64,000 nt of DNA from Ilex aquifolium (taxonomy: Eukaryota; Streptophyta; Magnoliopsida; Aquifoliales; Aquifoliaceae). This document shows, piece after piece, positions 10,545-23,296 of this stretch. Under the pieces are notes generated by a model. The model was given only the letters and a program-made list of their open reading frames with translations. It was not told where the DNA came from and made no database searches. The first letter of the stretch is position 1, and each line of letters begins with the position of its first letter. Where the stretch lies: contig OX637398.1 in NCBI GenBank assembly GCA_951799425.1, positions 19,478,270 through 19,542,269 of the forward strand, given 5' to 3'. Both the position numbers and the translations under genes were made by a program.

Positions 10545-13500
10545 CAAAAATCGGGCAGAGTCCCATTTATCGAGGTCCATAATTGAACAAAAATCGGGCA
10601 GAGTCTCATTTGTACGGGGAGCTCTACCCAATACTCAACCTGTGCAATATACATTCACATGACCCATCCGAGGCCCAATATAAAACAATGACTGCACCGG
10701 GTCATTTATCCATACTCATACAATAACACGTCATGTTATATTAGAATAGTCCATATAAGTTTGATTACAATTCTTTTACATATATTACATGCCCAAATTT
10801 AATCACAAGTCTTTTTTTACAAAAAAAATGGATTGAAAGCCACAAGTCAGCTTTTCTTCCTCCTCAAGTGCCCGAGTGAGTGCCGTCTGTCGGCGTAAAA
10901 CCCGCACCTGAAATGTTTTCTCATATAGGGTGAGCAACGCTCAATAGAGTATCTCTTATAGAGGCTACTCACCACCCTAGATGCGCATGCAATGCTCACA
11001 TGCAACAAACAACAATTCATAACATTCCAAGCAAGGATATGCATTCAATGTTGGAATTTATCGTATCATGCCATGAAATGAGATGAGACTAACTCAAGCA
11101 AGTCAACCCGAGCCATTCCCAGCTTCTCAACACATGCAAGTGCCAAAGTGTATGGAACCGTCATTTATGTTGCACATCAAATGACTTTTACCAATCTAGT
11201 GTCTTTGTGTGGGGTGGATGTTCATGGGCTTACACCAAGGGTCTCCAACCTACTCAGAATTTATGGACTTCCACCAAGGGTTCCGTGTACACCCACACAC
11301 TTGATGGACCAAGCCAAGGGAGTGCGTATCCCAACCACCGGACCTTGCACCCGAGGGATCTTCTAATCCCTTCTTGCAAACCCCAACCCTAATCACCATG
11401 CAACCTGTGCGACTCGACCACGTCTTCGACCAAGCTTAATCGAGCCCACTCGTCATCCACCAAGTGTGATGTTGACGAACAATCATGCACACACCCACAT
11501 GATGCGATGTCACTGTGCATATGCAATATGATGTCCCATTGCACAAAGATAACTTATTATATGCTATGAAAAACATATAAACAATATCAATACATTTCAT
11601 ATATGCCATGACAAAATTATATCATAAGCATATAATTCTCATAATTCTCCACAATGTCAATATAACACAAGCATGCATATACATTGACAATTTTCATAAC
11701 ACAATTTCAAGCATGTTATCACAATTTTTATGCAAATAACACACTTAATCACAAAGGCACAAAGTAACACATAACAGCCCATGCAATAGCCCACATAATA
11801 GCCCACCTAACGGCCTAAAAACAGTCCATAAAACAGCCCCGAAAATAGTCCCAAAAAAGCCCCTTAAACAGGCCATAAAATAGGCCACAAACAGCCCCTT
11901 AAACAGGTCATAAACAGTCCCAAATCAGGCCACAAACATGCCATAAAATAGGCCACAAAAACATTCCCAAAATAGTCCCAAAACAGCCCCTTAAACAGGC
12001 CATAAAATAGGCCACAAACAGCCCCCTAAACAGGCCATAAACAGTCCCAAATCAGGCCACAAAAACAGTCCCAAAATAGTCCCAAAACAGTCCCTTAAAC
12101 AGGCTATAAAACAGGCCACAAACAGCCCCCTAAACAGGCCATAAACAATCCCAAATCAGGCCACAAACAGGCCATAAAACAAGCCACAAAACAGTCCCAA
12201 AACAGCCCCTTAAACAAGCCACAAACAACCCCCTAAACAGGCCATAAACAGTCCCAAATCAGGCCACAAACAGGCCATAAAACAGGCCACAAAAACAGTC
12301 CCAAATCAAGCCAAAAAACAGGCCATAAAACAGTCCAATTACTGCCCCACAACAGTACACAAATTCAGCCACATGGCAGTGCACAAAACAGCCCCTAAAC
12401 AATCCAAAAATTCAGCCCCAAAATAGCCCCTTAAACAGTCCATAACAGTGCACAAATTCAGCCCCATGGTAGTGCACAAAACAACCCCTAAATTAGGAAT
12501 AAAACCCAAGTAGGAAGACCCCTACCTTTTGGTGTGTAAATTGAAAGGTAGAGCTTCCAAGAACACCTCCCAAAACTTGATTTCCCCAAATCTCCTCCTT
12601 TAGATTTTCGATGAAATTCCTCGTTCTTGGTAGGTACGCGTAGCCCTCGTCGAGGAGATGAAGTTTAATTCTTGGCTCGACGGATTCTGACCGACGGAAC
12701 TCCGAGAATCGCCGAAAGAAAACTTGAAAACTCACTTTTCTCTCTCTCTTTCTCCCACACGTTAAAACCAGCACAACCAGCAGAAAATTCCCTGCAAAAT
12801 TTAGATATTTTTCCCTATTTATAATTTTAAAGACTTGGCTCAGATCGCGCCACACACCCCCCTCTTTCCCGGGTCCGTTTCTGCCCCGAAACGATTAATT
12901 TCATCCCGGTTTAAGTTCAAATTAATTTTATTGAACTTTAATTCAATTATAAGGAAATTTTATAAAATTTATTTATAATTGAATTGTGAGGTCAGCCGCC
13001 ACCTAATCGCCTCGAAATACGTGCAAAATTTGACTATCTCGAATTTCGATGAAATTTGAAAGGGTAACTAGTTTCCACGATACGAGTCCAATGGAGAAGT
13101 CCGTTGTATCATCCGAACTCTAGAAATATGAGTATTTTAAATACGCGTTATAATGGCAAATTACCGTTTTGCCCTTATTCAGAAAAAAAAAATTCAAATT
13201 TACCCGGGTTTTACATTCTTCCCCCCTTAAAAGAATTTCATCCCCGAAATTCACACATACATACACATACAATCACATGCATATGCAACAGTCATTTAAT
13301 ATTAAATGACTATAAGAAAGTACCTTCATACTCAAATAAGAAATGATAATTGGTATGTATAGTGTCTTCGCGTTCCCATGTTGCCTCCTCCACTCCTCGG
13401 TGCTGCCACAGCACCTTTACTAGCCTCACTGTCTTACCTCGCAAAACCTGATCCCGACTATCCATGATGCGCACCGGTCACTCCTCGAAGGTCTCATCCG

Positions 13501-14162
13501 CATCAACAACAAGCTCGCCCCAATCCACCACATGAGTCGGATCTGGAGTATACTTCCAGAGCATAGAGACATGGAATACCGCATGAACACCCGATAGATT
13601 TGGTGGTAACGCCAACCGATAAGCAATTGTACCTACCCTCTCGAGTACCTCGAAGGGCCCGATATACCTCGGCGACAGCTTTCCCCGCTTGCCGAACCTG
13701 GCTACTCCTCTCTTAGGCATCACCTTCAAGAAGACATGATCCCCCACCTCAAACTCTAGAGGTTGCCGCCGTCTGTCGGCGTAGCTCTTCTATCGGCTCT
13801 GAGCCGTGAGAAGACGCCTCCGTATCAAGTCCACCTTCTCCGAGGTGTCCCTAACCAAATTCGGACCCGTAGAGGGTCTCTCTCCTACTTCCGTCCAACA
13901 AACCGAAGATTGACAAGGCCTTCCATATAGTGCCTCATAGGGTGTCATCTGTATGCTTGCCTGATAACTGTTGTTGTAAGCGAACTCCACTAAGGGTAAG
14001 TGCTCTTCCCAGCTACCTTTTCGATCTAGGACGCATGCCCGTAGCATGTCCTCTAAGGTCTGGATGGTCATCTCCGACTGACCGTCCGTCTAGGGATGAA
14101 AAGCAGTGTTCATCATCAACTGTGTCCCCATGGCTCACTGGAAACTCTCCCAAAAATGAGAC
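10545..14162 (-). mobile_element. 5'-truncated chromovirus H nested in D
   Basis: The minus strand carries, from 14162 to 13216, the later part of integrase and a chromodomain, closely similar to element A at 48270-49110 (for example [14 protein letters not shown]). Next come a purine tract and an LTR starting TGTAAAACCCGGG at 13215 and running to about 10545. The first 350 bp of the LTR resemble element A; the middle is a distinct tandem-repeat region. Only the 3' portion of the element is present and it is broken. The left limit is uncertain because a 23-bp phrase (AACAAAAATCGGGCAG core) occurs twice, at 10541 and 10584. Confidence 0.8.
11770..12480. repeat. degenerate ACAGGCCATAAA-type tandem array in the H LTR
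   Basis: About 700 bp are built from short phrases such as AAACAGGCCATAAAACAG, GGCCACAAACAGCCCC and CAGTCCCAAATCAGGCC. Higher-order copies start at about 11860, 11987 and 12091, that is every 104-127 bp. Confidence 0.85.
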
Positions 14163-14540
14163 GTCATGCTATTTCGGTACTTTGCTTACCCATTTTGTGC
14201 GACAGGAAATTAGAAGAGTCACTGATTGTTCAAATGGCATGGAGATAGAGGAAGACTCAGATTAGACTACTTTTTGACAAAATTGTGGAAAATTGTGTCT
14301 TTAGGATGAAAGCCAAAGGTCCAAACTTTTTTGTAAAAAGTCTAAATATCTTTTTTAGATGTACAAAATCCTTTTTGTTGAAATAAAATGTGGGCTGAGT
14401 AAGGAATGTCCTAGAATACCAACCTTAAGCGTGGGTAGGGACTTATCTTGAGACGCCATGATTTTTTTTCAAGTTCAAATTGTGTACATAGCCTTCTTTT
14501 AATGTGTATATAAATGTGCATAAAAATTGTATTTTTTATT

Positions 14541-14857
14541 TGGCGTTCGAACGACAGTTGACGTTCGAACGTTGACTGCTCACAGTACTTTGGCCACTGA
14601 CAGAACATCAAAAGTGTTGGGAGCTCTCCACGTTCGAACACCTGGGTAACATTTGAACTAGGACTGAACGTTCGAATGCCATACCCACGTTAAAACGCTA
14701 GCAGCTTACAGTACTTTGGCCTCTGACAGAATATCAAAAGTACTTGCAGCTCTCCACGTTCAAACGCCAGTGTAACGTTCGAACCATCTTTTTAAAATAC
14801 TTCCACAAACGTTCGAACGTCAATTATGTTCGAACGTTGACTCCGTGCCTATAAATA
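14541..14857 (+). promoter_or_regulatory. internal promoter-like block of D: palindromes plus TATA box
   Basis: CGTTCGAACG boxes at 14543-14552, 14560-14571, 14809-14820 and 14828-14837, with decayed copies between, lead into TATAAATA at 14850-14857. Two direct copies of a roughly 85-bp phrase containing CAGTACTTTGGCC (near 14578 and 14700) lie within. The arrangement copies that of the LTR, and a third reading-frame region starts 218 bp further on. Promoter action is inference. Confidence 0.55.
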
Positions 14858-15074
14858 CCTGGTTCGTCTTTTTCATTTCAAAATCACCCAAAACCCAAAA
14901 CCCCCCCCCCCCCAAACCCTCGGTGACCCTTCGCTTCCCAGCCCTCAAAACCTCATCCATTTCCAATTTCCACCCAAAATCAAGCATCTCAAACACATTC
15001 CCACCTCATTTCTCCCCTTTCTCACAAAAAAAATCCAAACTTTTCAAGCCCACAAACCCCTAAAACCGAGAGTC

Positions 15075-16092
15075 ATGCCTCCAAGGATGAAAATTCTCGT
15101 TAGCCGCACGGCGGCCAACCAAGAGCCAAATATGGTGGAAGAAGTGATCGAGGAACGAGAGGGGAGGCCACCCATAGTACGGAGATACGATAGAACCCAC
15201 TTCCCCAATGCGCTCAAAGAGGATAAGTACGAAAATTTCTTTCGAAATCAAGCTATTGTTTGTGAACGAATGGTTGTGTTGTCGGATTTTGAGGATTTGG
15301 GCATTTTTTGCGAATATGGAGGCAAGAGGTTGGAGTTTGTATTTGAGGAATGGTGGAGATGTAGTGAAGGATTTGGTGCGAGAGTTTTACTCCAATGCCG
15401 AGATTGTAAATGGGGCGATTAAAACCTATGTAAGGGGGGCCCACATCGATGTGGATGAGGACTACATTCGAGAGATGAGGCAAGAGGTACCACGAGTACC
15501 AAAGCCTAGCTACCCCCCGAGGAAGAACGTGGGGATGGACGTTGTGGGTGTGGAGTTGACAGGCTTGGCTACGTTTACTTGGGTAGGATGGAGATTCTTT
15601 AGGCAAGGAGAGTTTACCAACAAATACAAAATGCTAACCTTAATTGTCGTCTCAAACTTCGCCCCCATCGGACGCAATAATGAGATCCTCCCAGAGATGG
15701 CTCGATTGCTATACGCAATAGGGAGGGGCCAAAGCATAGATTTCCCGTCCTTGATCTTGATAGAGATGTTGAAGGGGTGTGACGTGAAGAGGAATTTACT
15801 CCCCTTCGGTACCCTTGTGATGGAGATATGCTCGAACTATGGAGTGAGAGTGAGGCCGGAGATGGGAGTGTAGAAGCCGATGGGGCCATTGAACAAGGCA
15901 TCCTTCCGAATGAGCCAAGGTCATAGTGGCGGCCCGACGATGAGACAGGATGTGCCACCGACCCCGGGCACCGATGAGGTGCAGGATGCCTTGGACACTG
16001 AGGATGAGAGAGAGCTCGAGGCACAGGCACAGGCACAAACCCAGACTGAGGCAGGTACCAGCACTAGTACCAGCACCCGACGGACACTGTGA
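15075..16092 (+). pseudogene. third-ORF region of element D (plant transposon protein domain)
   Basis: The translated region contains phrases such as GLATFTWVGWRFF, LIVVSNFAPIGRNNEILPEM and LLYAIGRGQSIDF, which match the 'putative plant transposon protein' domain found downstream of pol in Athila elements. A low-complexity Q/T/S-rich tail follows at 16010-16090. Its function is unknown; it is sometimes called env-like from position only. The region is broken here. Confidence 0.6.
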
Positions 16093-16199
16093 GAGATCAT
16101 GCTTGGCATTGAGGCCAAGCAAGATGAAATTCTCTGACAACATGAGGAGATTCTCAGCCTTTTGAGGGGTGGAGCTGGGGAGATGAGAGAGTGAGAGAG

Positions 16200-17996
16200 A
16201 TTTTTGTCCTTGAGAGTGGATGGTTGTGTATGTGTTACTTCTTTTGTTTGATGATTTGAATCTTTGTTATGCTAAATGATAATCTTTTGTGAAATGAATG
16301 AATTAGTTTTTTTTATTACATTTATCTTTTTAAATGCATTTGTTAAATTTAGCATTACATTGTTAATTGTTTAGGATTGATAGGAACATATGTTAATATG
16401 AAATTGATTGCTAAAGTGACTAAAGCACACGAACGGTTTGCCACCTCACCTAAACAATCCAAACTTAAAAGCCACATATCTTTGAAAAATGGTATTTTCT
16501 CTATGTTTAAATGTCAGATGTACATTAGTATTTTTTTTATTCTTAATGTACAAGATGATTAGACTCGAAAATGAAATTGATATATAACCAAGATTCTTTG
16601 AAAAACATGACATAACCAGTGGAGATATCGAAGAATATCATGGTAAGTTTTCGAGCCTTGCGATGCTTTTGAGAGACAATCAACATTTACTCACGTAAGG
16701 TTTTTCACTGTCTATTCTTGAATAATCTCATTAAAATTGTTATTGATTGACGCAACTAGAGTAGTCTATTGATGTATCCCACAAAGAATTTGTTCATACG
16801 ACACATACATATGCACATGCTTGAGAAAGGATCTTAGGTCATCTTTGATTTAATTTTGAGCCTTAGCCATTTCTTTTACAAAATTACATCCCTAGTTAGC
16901 CGGGATTGAGCCTTTAAAAGTGTAAATTCTTTTTCATTTAACCTGTATGATAACCGAGCCACGAAAAATATATTTGACATAGCTTTGTTATCTAATTTTC
17001 TTGCACTCTCTTATAAATCAATATGATACAGAAAAGCAAGAGAAATAGAAATGAAGATGGTGGCTACTGTTCAAAGAAAGGAAAGTCTGTGGAAACAACT
17101 GAAAAAGAAAGAGAAAGGAAAACAAAAAATAGCCAAGAAAGTGAAAAATGAGAAAAATAATGAAACAAAGAAATACCATGTAGGTGAAGTTTTGAAAAGC
17201 TAGAAAGAGGAGTGCTACACTACACAAAGAAATGATAGTTTTTGAATACCATTGACGTCGTTTCGTTAGCCACTGACCTCTAGCCACATTACAACCTATA
17301 AAAAGCCCTAATTGATCTCAAGTCTAATGCAGATGCAGGTCGTGAACCAAAAGTCTGGGGTATGTTAATAGTATTACTTTATTTGTATCAATATTCTTCC
17401 ATGAGATTATGCCAAACATGATTAGTCTGTTTCCTTAGATTTCACTGCATGTGATTTTACAAATAGCCTTTTTCTGATCACATGTCCTTTGAGAGAAAAG
17501 TCACTATAATCGAAGATAATTTTTGCTGAGAGCATTCTAAGAGAGGTTTGTGAAATCAAAGCTATCCATGAAGGGTTGTAAAGAGAAGTGTTTGTTATAC
17601 AACAATTTTTGTCGCTAGAATGACTATTCTGACTACATAGGAAATTTCAAATATCAATGTGACAAATGCTTATTTTTGCATAGAATAATTACCTATGAAA
17701 GAGAAGTGTGCGGGAGATAAGTCAGAATTGAGGGTTGGCTGTCTCAAAGACCATGGTGCTAACTCACTCTAACAAACAATCTCACATACACACATCTGTT
17801 CGACTGAAGTTTGTGGGTAGCTTCACTGAAAAAACCTCATAAGACAACACTCATCTCGTAGGGGAAACCTAGGGGTTAACGGCTTGTTGCATATGTTAAA
17901 TGCAACCGGATGACCTACGAAAATGACATTGTAAATAATTTCTCATTTAATTGTTGTTGTATTACTAGAGATTAGCAATATTTAGGTTAGGGGGTG
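16200..17996 (+). other. non-coding 3' region of element D
   Basis: No convincing coding region. Several blocks resemble element C: near 16830-16970 (GGATTGAGCCTTTAAAA), 17480-17530 (AGTCACTATAATC) and 17860-17940 (GGGGAAACCTAGGGGTT). It ends in the purine tract before the 3' LTR. Confidence 0.65.
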
Positions 17997-19782
17997 TGAT
18001 TAGTAGTTAAAATTAGTAACTTACTATGCCTTTTTAAGACTAATTATGCTTTGATAGAGTTTCAATGATGACATTTCAGGAGAGAGATTGTACAAGGGCC
18101 TGAAGTCAATGGATACCAAATTTTCATGCAACACCCACATATTCTGGAAGAAAATTAGAGAAGTTTGAAACAAGGCATGAACGTTTGAACGCCAATCCAC
18201 ATTCGAACGTCCTCTTGAATTATTTGAGGTCCAGACTGCTGAGGTGATGATACATGGCGTGTTACAGCTAAGAAGAAAAACAAACAGGTACTTGAGTACC
18301 ACATTCGAACGCCAATCCACGTTTGAATGTTGGCTTGAATTAAGTGAGGACCCCCTGGAAGAGTGCAATGGTATATAGTGCATTGTAGTTACTTTCAATA
18401 GAAGAACAAAGGCCACTTGAGTAGGAAGTTTAAACTCTATCTAGCGTTCGAACGCCCATCAAGGAAGACAGGAGGCAACATTCGAACGCCATCTAACGTT
18501 CGAACGTTGTCCCTAGACAGCATACATAGTGGTTGATTTTCTATCCGGACCTTGGGGCATTCACTTGGACTTTGAAGACTTTGTACTATTCTTTCACATT
18601 TCCTTGCCCCCTCCTCCTTGCCTATAAATACTCCCATTGTGGGAGCTTCAAGAAAAGATACACTTATGAGAGCTAGACCTAGTTGTAGAGTTAGACTTAC
18701 ATTTACTTGCATAGAGGAAGATAGATCATCTTTTGGTTGAGGAGGAAATCCTCTAAAAGTGACTAGCTTTCTTCTACTTTCATTATTAGTTTCATTTGCT
18801 TCCATTGTTTGAGCTTCCTTCTTCCCTTAGAGGAGTGAAACTCTTCCACTTTTCTAGAGCTTTACCAAAGCCGTGAAGGGTGAAACGTGATTGACTCATT
18901 CTTCGTTGAAGATTGGCTCCTTGTGTAGTGTGTTTTACCTTGTAACTCCTCTACTTGGAGGGATGATAATCACTCTCTTTCTAGCTTTACCAAAGCCATG
19001 AAGAATGAGTAGTTTCTCATTCACTCTTGAGTAAGAGGTGATGGGCATGTATAAATCATTCGGAAATTATATTTGTTCATTTCGTTTATGCTTAATGCTT
19101 TATCTCGTACTTGCTTATTGAATGATTGAATGCATCTAGCAAAGCTAAGGTACTTTGCACAACCATGAGTCCTTACTATGAAATAGATGACTCTTGGCAT
19201 AGGAAGACTCATTAGTCCTTTGCAAGTACTCTAGCTAGATCTTCATAACTACCTTTCAATCTTCATCATTATTGTGCTTCAACTAAGAATGGAATACTAA
19301 CACCATGGTTGGATGCCTTGTAGAAACACTTGCTTGTTTGTAGACGGGTTGAATCTTGGCACAGACAATTCTTGAAAATCTCTACAAAGATATCGGAACC
19401 ATGCTTTTAATTATCGCAATCCATTTTTATCTTCCGATTAACTTTATGTTGACACATGAGTTAATTGAGTTCCCAAACATAAGTATAACAACTGGATGAT
19501 TGACTACATGTCCAAATCCTCGAGCTAAAGGGTGACTTTTACATTTGAGATTATATTATATTTTGTCTAGAAAATCCTCTTTGAAAGAATTTTATATTTT
19601 ATCCAGGAAAATCCATAAACATCATAACTTTAAATCTCAAGGGTTCCAGCCACTTTGGTCTCTGTCACTACTTACTTCGAAACAGCAACATTAGTTTCAT
19701 GTGGATTCGACTCCGGACTTAACCGGATTATTACTACAACTTGATCGCCTGCACTTGGGTGTACACATTTCGGATCAAGTCA
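17997..19782 (+). repeat. 3' LTR of element D
   Basis: Starts TGATTAGTAG right after the purine tract and ends GATCAAGTCA. It carries TTCGAA-type boxes at about 18181-18210, 18300-18330 and 18442-18510 and a TATAAATA box at 18623-18630. Confidence 0.85.
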
Positions 19783-21336
19783 CGTACCCCTATCAATCTC
19801 AAATCAACCAAATTACCCACTTGGGTACATTAAATACAACACAAACTTCTTAATGATTTCTTGCTCAGTGTATCGACCACTATAATATCTTTGCCTACAT
19901 GATAATAATAGAATAATCATAGTCCCTAATCTTTCCATCCATCTCCTTTTTCTCAAATTAAACTCCTTCTCAATAAATAAATCTTTCAATCTTTGATAAT
20001 CGAAATAAATCTTACATGTCTTACCTTATAAACAATCTCTCCATAACCTCAAAACAAAAACAATTATATCTAATCCAAAATCATGAGTAGAGTAATTCCT
20101 TCTTTACTACAAGAATACATAGGTGTAACACCAATGCATACAGTAACATATGAATCTAGATAAAGTTGAGATACTCAATTTAGTCAATCCATAAATACAG
20201 ATGTAGCATTTGTCAATCTCAATGAATTCACCAAAAATAAAATATAATTATCCCAGTTGCACATACTGTTTTCAAAACATCATCATTTCTTTCTTTTAAG
20301 TAAAGATAACTCAGCTTAAGATCAATCTTACTAAATTCTCTAGCGCCTCACAACTGATCAAATAAATCATCAATACCACATAAATGATATTTACTACTTG
20401 TTGATTTCTTATTCAGCTATTAGTAATCGACGTAAAATTTCACAGTCCAATCATTTTCTTTACAAACACAACATGAGCACCCCCACAACAAATTGCTTAG
20501 TTGAATAAATCTTCGGTCTAATATATTTTCAATTCAATTCCCATTCTTCTAGTTTAGCAAGAACCATCCAATACGAAGTAATAAATATAAGTAAAGTACC
20601 CCAGGGCTACTAAAAATGTAAACTTTATCTCTCTCCAATGGTAGCAAAGACAACTTCTCACAAAATACATTCAAAATTTTCTTTTTTGTTGTTATCTATT
20701 CAGGAGACACTCACTCGCTTTGTGTATCAATAACACTACCAATATTTCCCTAAAAATCTTTACTCACTTGTTTTTGAGCTTGCACTCATAGATTTAAGAC
20801 TGGGGATTAAGTAATTCTTGTTCCCTCAAAACTAAATCCACATGACTTTCTTTTCAAAAACAACCAACTTTCATATGTTGTGTGACTAACCAGTCCATAA
20901 TTAATATCATATCAAAACCCCGAAGGTCTAAAAATACTCAATAAACTAGTAATTGTTGTTCTCCAATATAGATCTTACACCTTGGGTATACGATATCACC
21001 TAACTCAAAACCACCCGTAAGAGTTACCACAGTCAAATCAAACTCAAGTATTTTGGGTTCCACACCCAGTCACACTACTACTCTAGGAGACACGGAAGAA
21101 TGTATAAATCCTAAAATTTCATTAGTGTTGATCACATTTCTTACAATACCCTTACTATCCCTTTTTGCAACTATCTCTTGTTTGTACAAAATGCAAAGTA
21201 ACTTAACTAGCCTTAGTCACTACACAAATCATTCTATTAACAATTAGCATCATTCTGTATCCCTCGAACTAAAACCGATTAAAGCCTACACAATCATTCA
21301 GATCCAACCTAATCCTCTGGTAATTCATAAACCTAG

Positions 21337-21348
21337 GCTCTGATACCA
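21337..21348 (-). other. primer-binding site of element F
   Basis: The minus strand reads TGGTATCAGAGC, complementary to the 3' end of plant initiator tRNA-Met, directly inside the 5' LTR. Confidence 0.8.
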
Positions 21349-21354
21349 AACTTT

Positions 21355-23208
21355 TCACACCCCCGCCCCGGATCACGTAGGGTGGGCGGCGAACCGAGCA
21401 CCAAGGCCTTAACCAACCAACCCTGTGCATAATAAATGCAAAATACATCGGAAGACAAATAATAAAGTGATCCATTCCACTGACCTAATGAATACCAGAA
21501 GAATAAACTAAACACCACCAATATCATTACTAAACTCATGTAAAATAATAATTAAACCATAAGGTTCATTATTCTAAGCATAAACAACATTATTCCCAAA
21601 ACAATTAAATATTTGTCTCAAAACTATAAAAGACATTTATTCCTGAAGACCTACAATAAAATAAATCTTCAATTCCTCTAATCCCTTGTCTATCTGTAGA
21701 CTTACTCCTCATCTTGATCCTCACCTGAAAAATATTAAATGTTTGTATGAGCACAATGGCCTGTGAATAACAACCACCTCTAATGAGGTGTGAAAATAAA
21801 TCCCACAATTTATATACAAAAATAAACTTTGATACGTATATAAGAATAAAAAATTGTACCCCAAACCCTCTCACATAATCCTTTAAAAAATGAGCTCATG
21901 ATCACAAATAACTTTATAAATGAAAAGACATTTATAACCCAAAACGCTCACACACACATTCAGTCTCAAATACATTTGTCAAATCATGTTTATTACCACT
22001 AGCTTGGTAACTGGCCCCGTCTCTTGTCATCACTAGCCTGATGACTGGCCCCGTCTCTTGTCACCACTAGCCTAGTAACTGGTCTCGTCTCTTATCATCA
22101 CTAGCCTGATGACTGGCCCCGTCTCTTGTCATCACTAGCCTGATGACTGGCCCCGTCTCTTGTCACCACTAGCCTAGTAACTGGCCCCGTCTCTTGTCAT
22201 CACTAGTCCGATGACTGGCCCCTATGTGCACATCCCTATACCGATCACACCGGTATACAATCTCGTTACCATTTAGACCTGGTAATCCAGTCCCCGTCTC
22301 ATAAAACATGATTTACACCCACATCAAAACTGTCGTTTTAGTCCCAACTCACACAAAATTTCCCTTTCACCACCAAAGCAATCATATAAAATCATCCCAC
22401 AAGTTTTCCAAAGTTCACATGTATAAAATTTCACAATTCCAAAACATTTAATCGCAACCCCAAATATCAACACATATATCATATATATGAAAAATTCACA
22501 CACACGCACCCACACGCACGCACACATTTAATATAGAAAATCCTCTCAAAAGAAGTAGTAAACTATTCACCTTGATTCCCAAAATCTAATTCAAAGCCCT
22601 CTTCCTCAACCTCAATGCAATCACCACCTAATCCAAAATAACATATAACTCTCAATCACTATTCCTAACTTCGTCATTTCGCGATTCTATATTTAATTTA
22701 CGTACTTCATACCCATTGATATATACTTAATATATCCTTCACATATAAATATCTCTTTCTAATACGAGGGAATAGGGTATAGAAGTAGTCTGGGCTATTT
22801 AGAAAAAGTTTTTAAAGTTTTGGGGTCAAATCATAATTTTCTAAAACTTTTGGGGTAAAGTATAATTTTCTTGAAAAACAAATTTTCTTTTTTTTGGACT
22901 GTCATAAATCTTCAAAAATTCTATTCTTTCAACTTATCTAGTAAAACAGTGGTTAAAATTAAGTTTAGAAGAATATAGGGGTCAAAGTAAAGCTCTTTGA
23001 AACTAAAGGGGATGATCTTGTAATTTTTAGATTTGGTCTTCTTCTACCTACGGAAATCCCAATTCCATTATCCAACAACTTTAACAAGTTAAATCCCTTT
23101 TTTTTTCTTTTTTTTTTCAACCTATTGATGAAACTCTATTAAATCTCAAACAACTACATACCTCAATTTAATATAATAATTTCAAGAATCAACAAGGTAC
23201 CATGAGAC

Positions 23209-23240
<32 letters not shown>

Positions 23241-23296
23241 CTCCTAGGTAGCAATGCACCAAAATAAAATAATAATTTTTTTTATGGGTAATTACA
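21355..23296 (-). repeat. 5' LTR of element F
   Basis: It starts (minus strand) TGTAATTACCC at 23296 and ends next to the primer-binding site at 21348. It shares its first 58 bp with 4210-4153. It contains the 34-bp hairpin repeat at 21997-22222, another perfect 7-bp-stem hairpin near 22237-22258, and AT-dinucleotide tracts near 23208-23240. Confidence 0.75.
21997..22222 (-). repeat. seven 34-bp tandem repeats forming RNA hairpins
   Basis: Units begin at 21997, 22031, 22065, 22099, 22133, 22167 and 22201. On the sense (minus) strand each unit holds a 7-bp stem with a 6-nt loop, for example GUCAUCA-GGCUAG-UGAUGAC. Two stem types alternate. All seven units can pair on the sense strand, some with G-U wobbles. 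Confidence 0.85.

Larger units (their letters stand above)
5370..19782 (+). mobile_element. Athila-type Ty3/gypsy element D, with H inserted
   Basis: Near-matching target duplications CGTAA (5365-5369) and CGTAC (19783-19787) flank an element starting TGATT and ending AAGTCA. Order: 5' LTR (5370 to about 6956), gag and pol part (7004 to about 10544), inserted element H, a third-ORF region with its own promoter-like block (14541-16092), long non-coding 3' region, purine tract GGTTAGGGGG, 3' LTR (17997-19782). The knuckle and NPGW-like gag sequence and FMDD-type polymerase fit Athila. The element is broken in many places and the 5' LTR is shorter than the 3' LTR. Confidence 0.85.
4147..23296 (-). 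mobile_element. old chromovirus-like Ty3/gypsy element F, interrupted by D
   Basis: The minus strand holds, from right to left: a 5' LTR (about 23296-21355, starting TGTAATTACCC), a primer-binding site matching initiator tRNA-Met (TGGTATCAGAGC, 21348-21337), decayed internal sequence with reverse-transcriptase traces near 20400-20500, then, beyond the inserted element D, the 3' end with the typical phrase around ACGAAATTCTCTTAAAG and the start of the 3' LTR at 4210. Only about 60 bp of that 3' LTR can be aligned to the 5' LTR. It is heavily broken and older than D, which sits inside it. Confidence 0.75.

Noticed and set aside
11148-11392. Plus-strand frames in the H LTR
   Set aside because: They run antisense through an LTR and show no domain.
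21997-22222. Regular 34-bp repeats that look CRISPR-like
   Set aside because: Units are contiguous with no unique spacers, lie in an LTR of a plant retroelement, and there are no cas genes.
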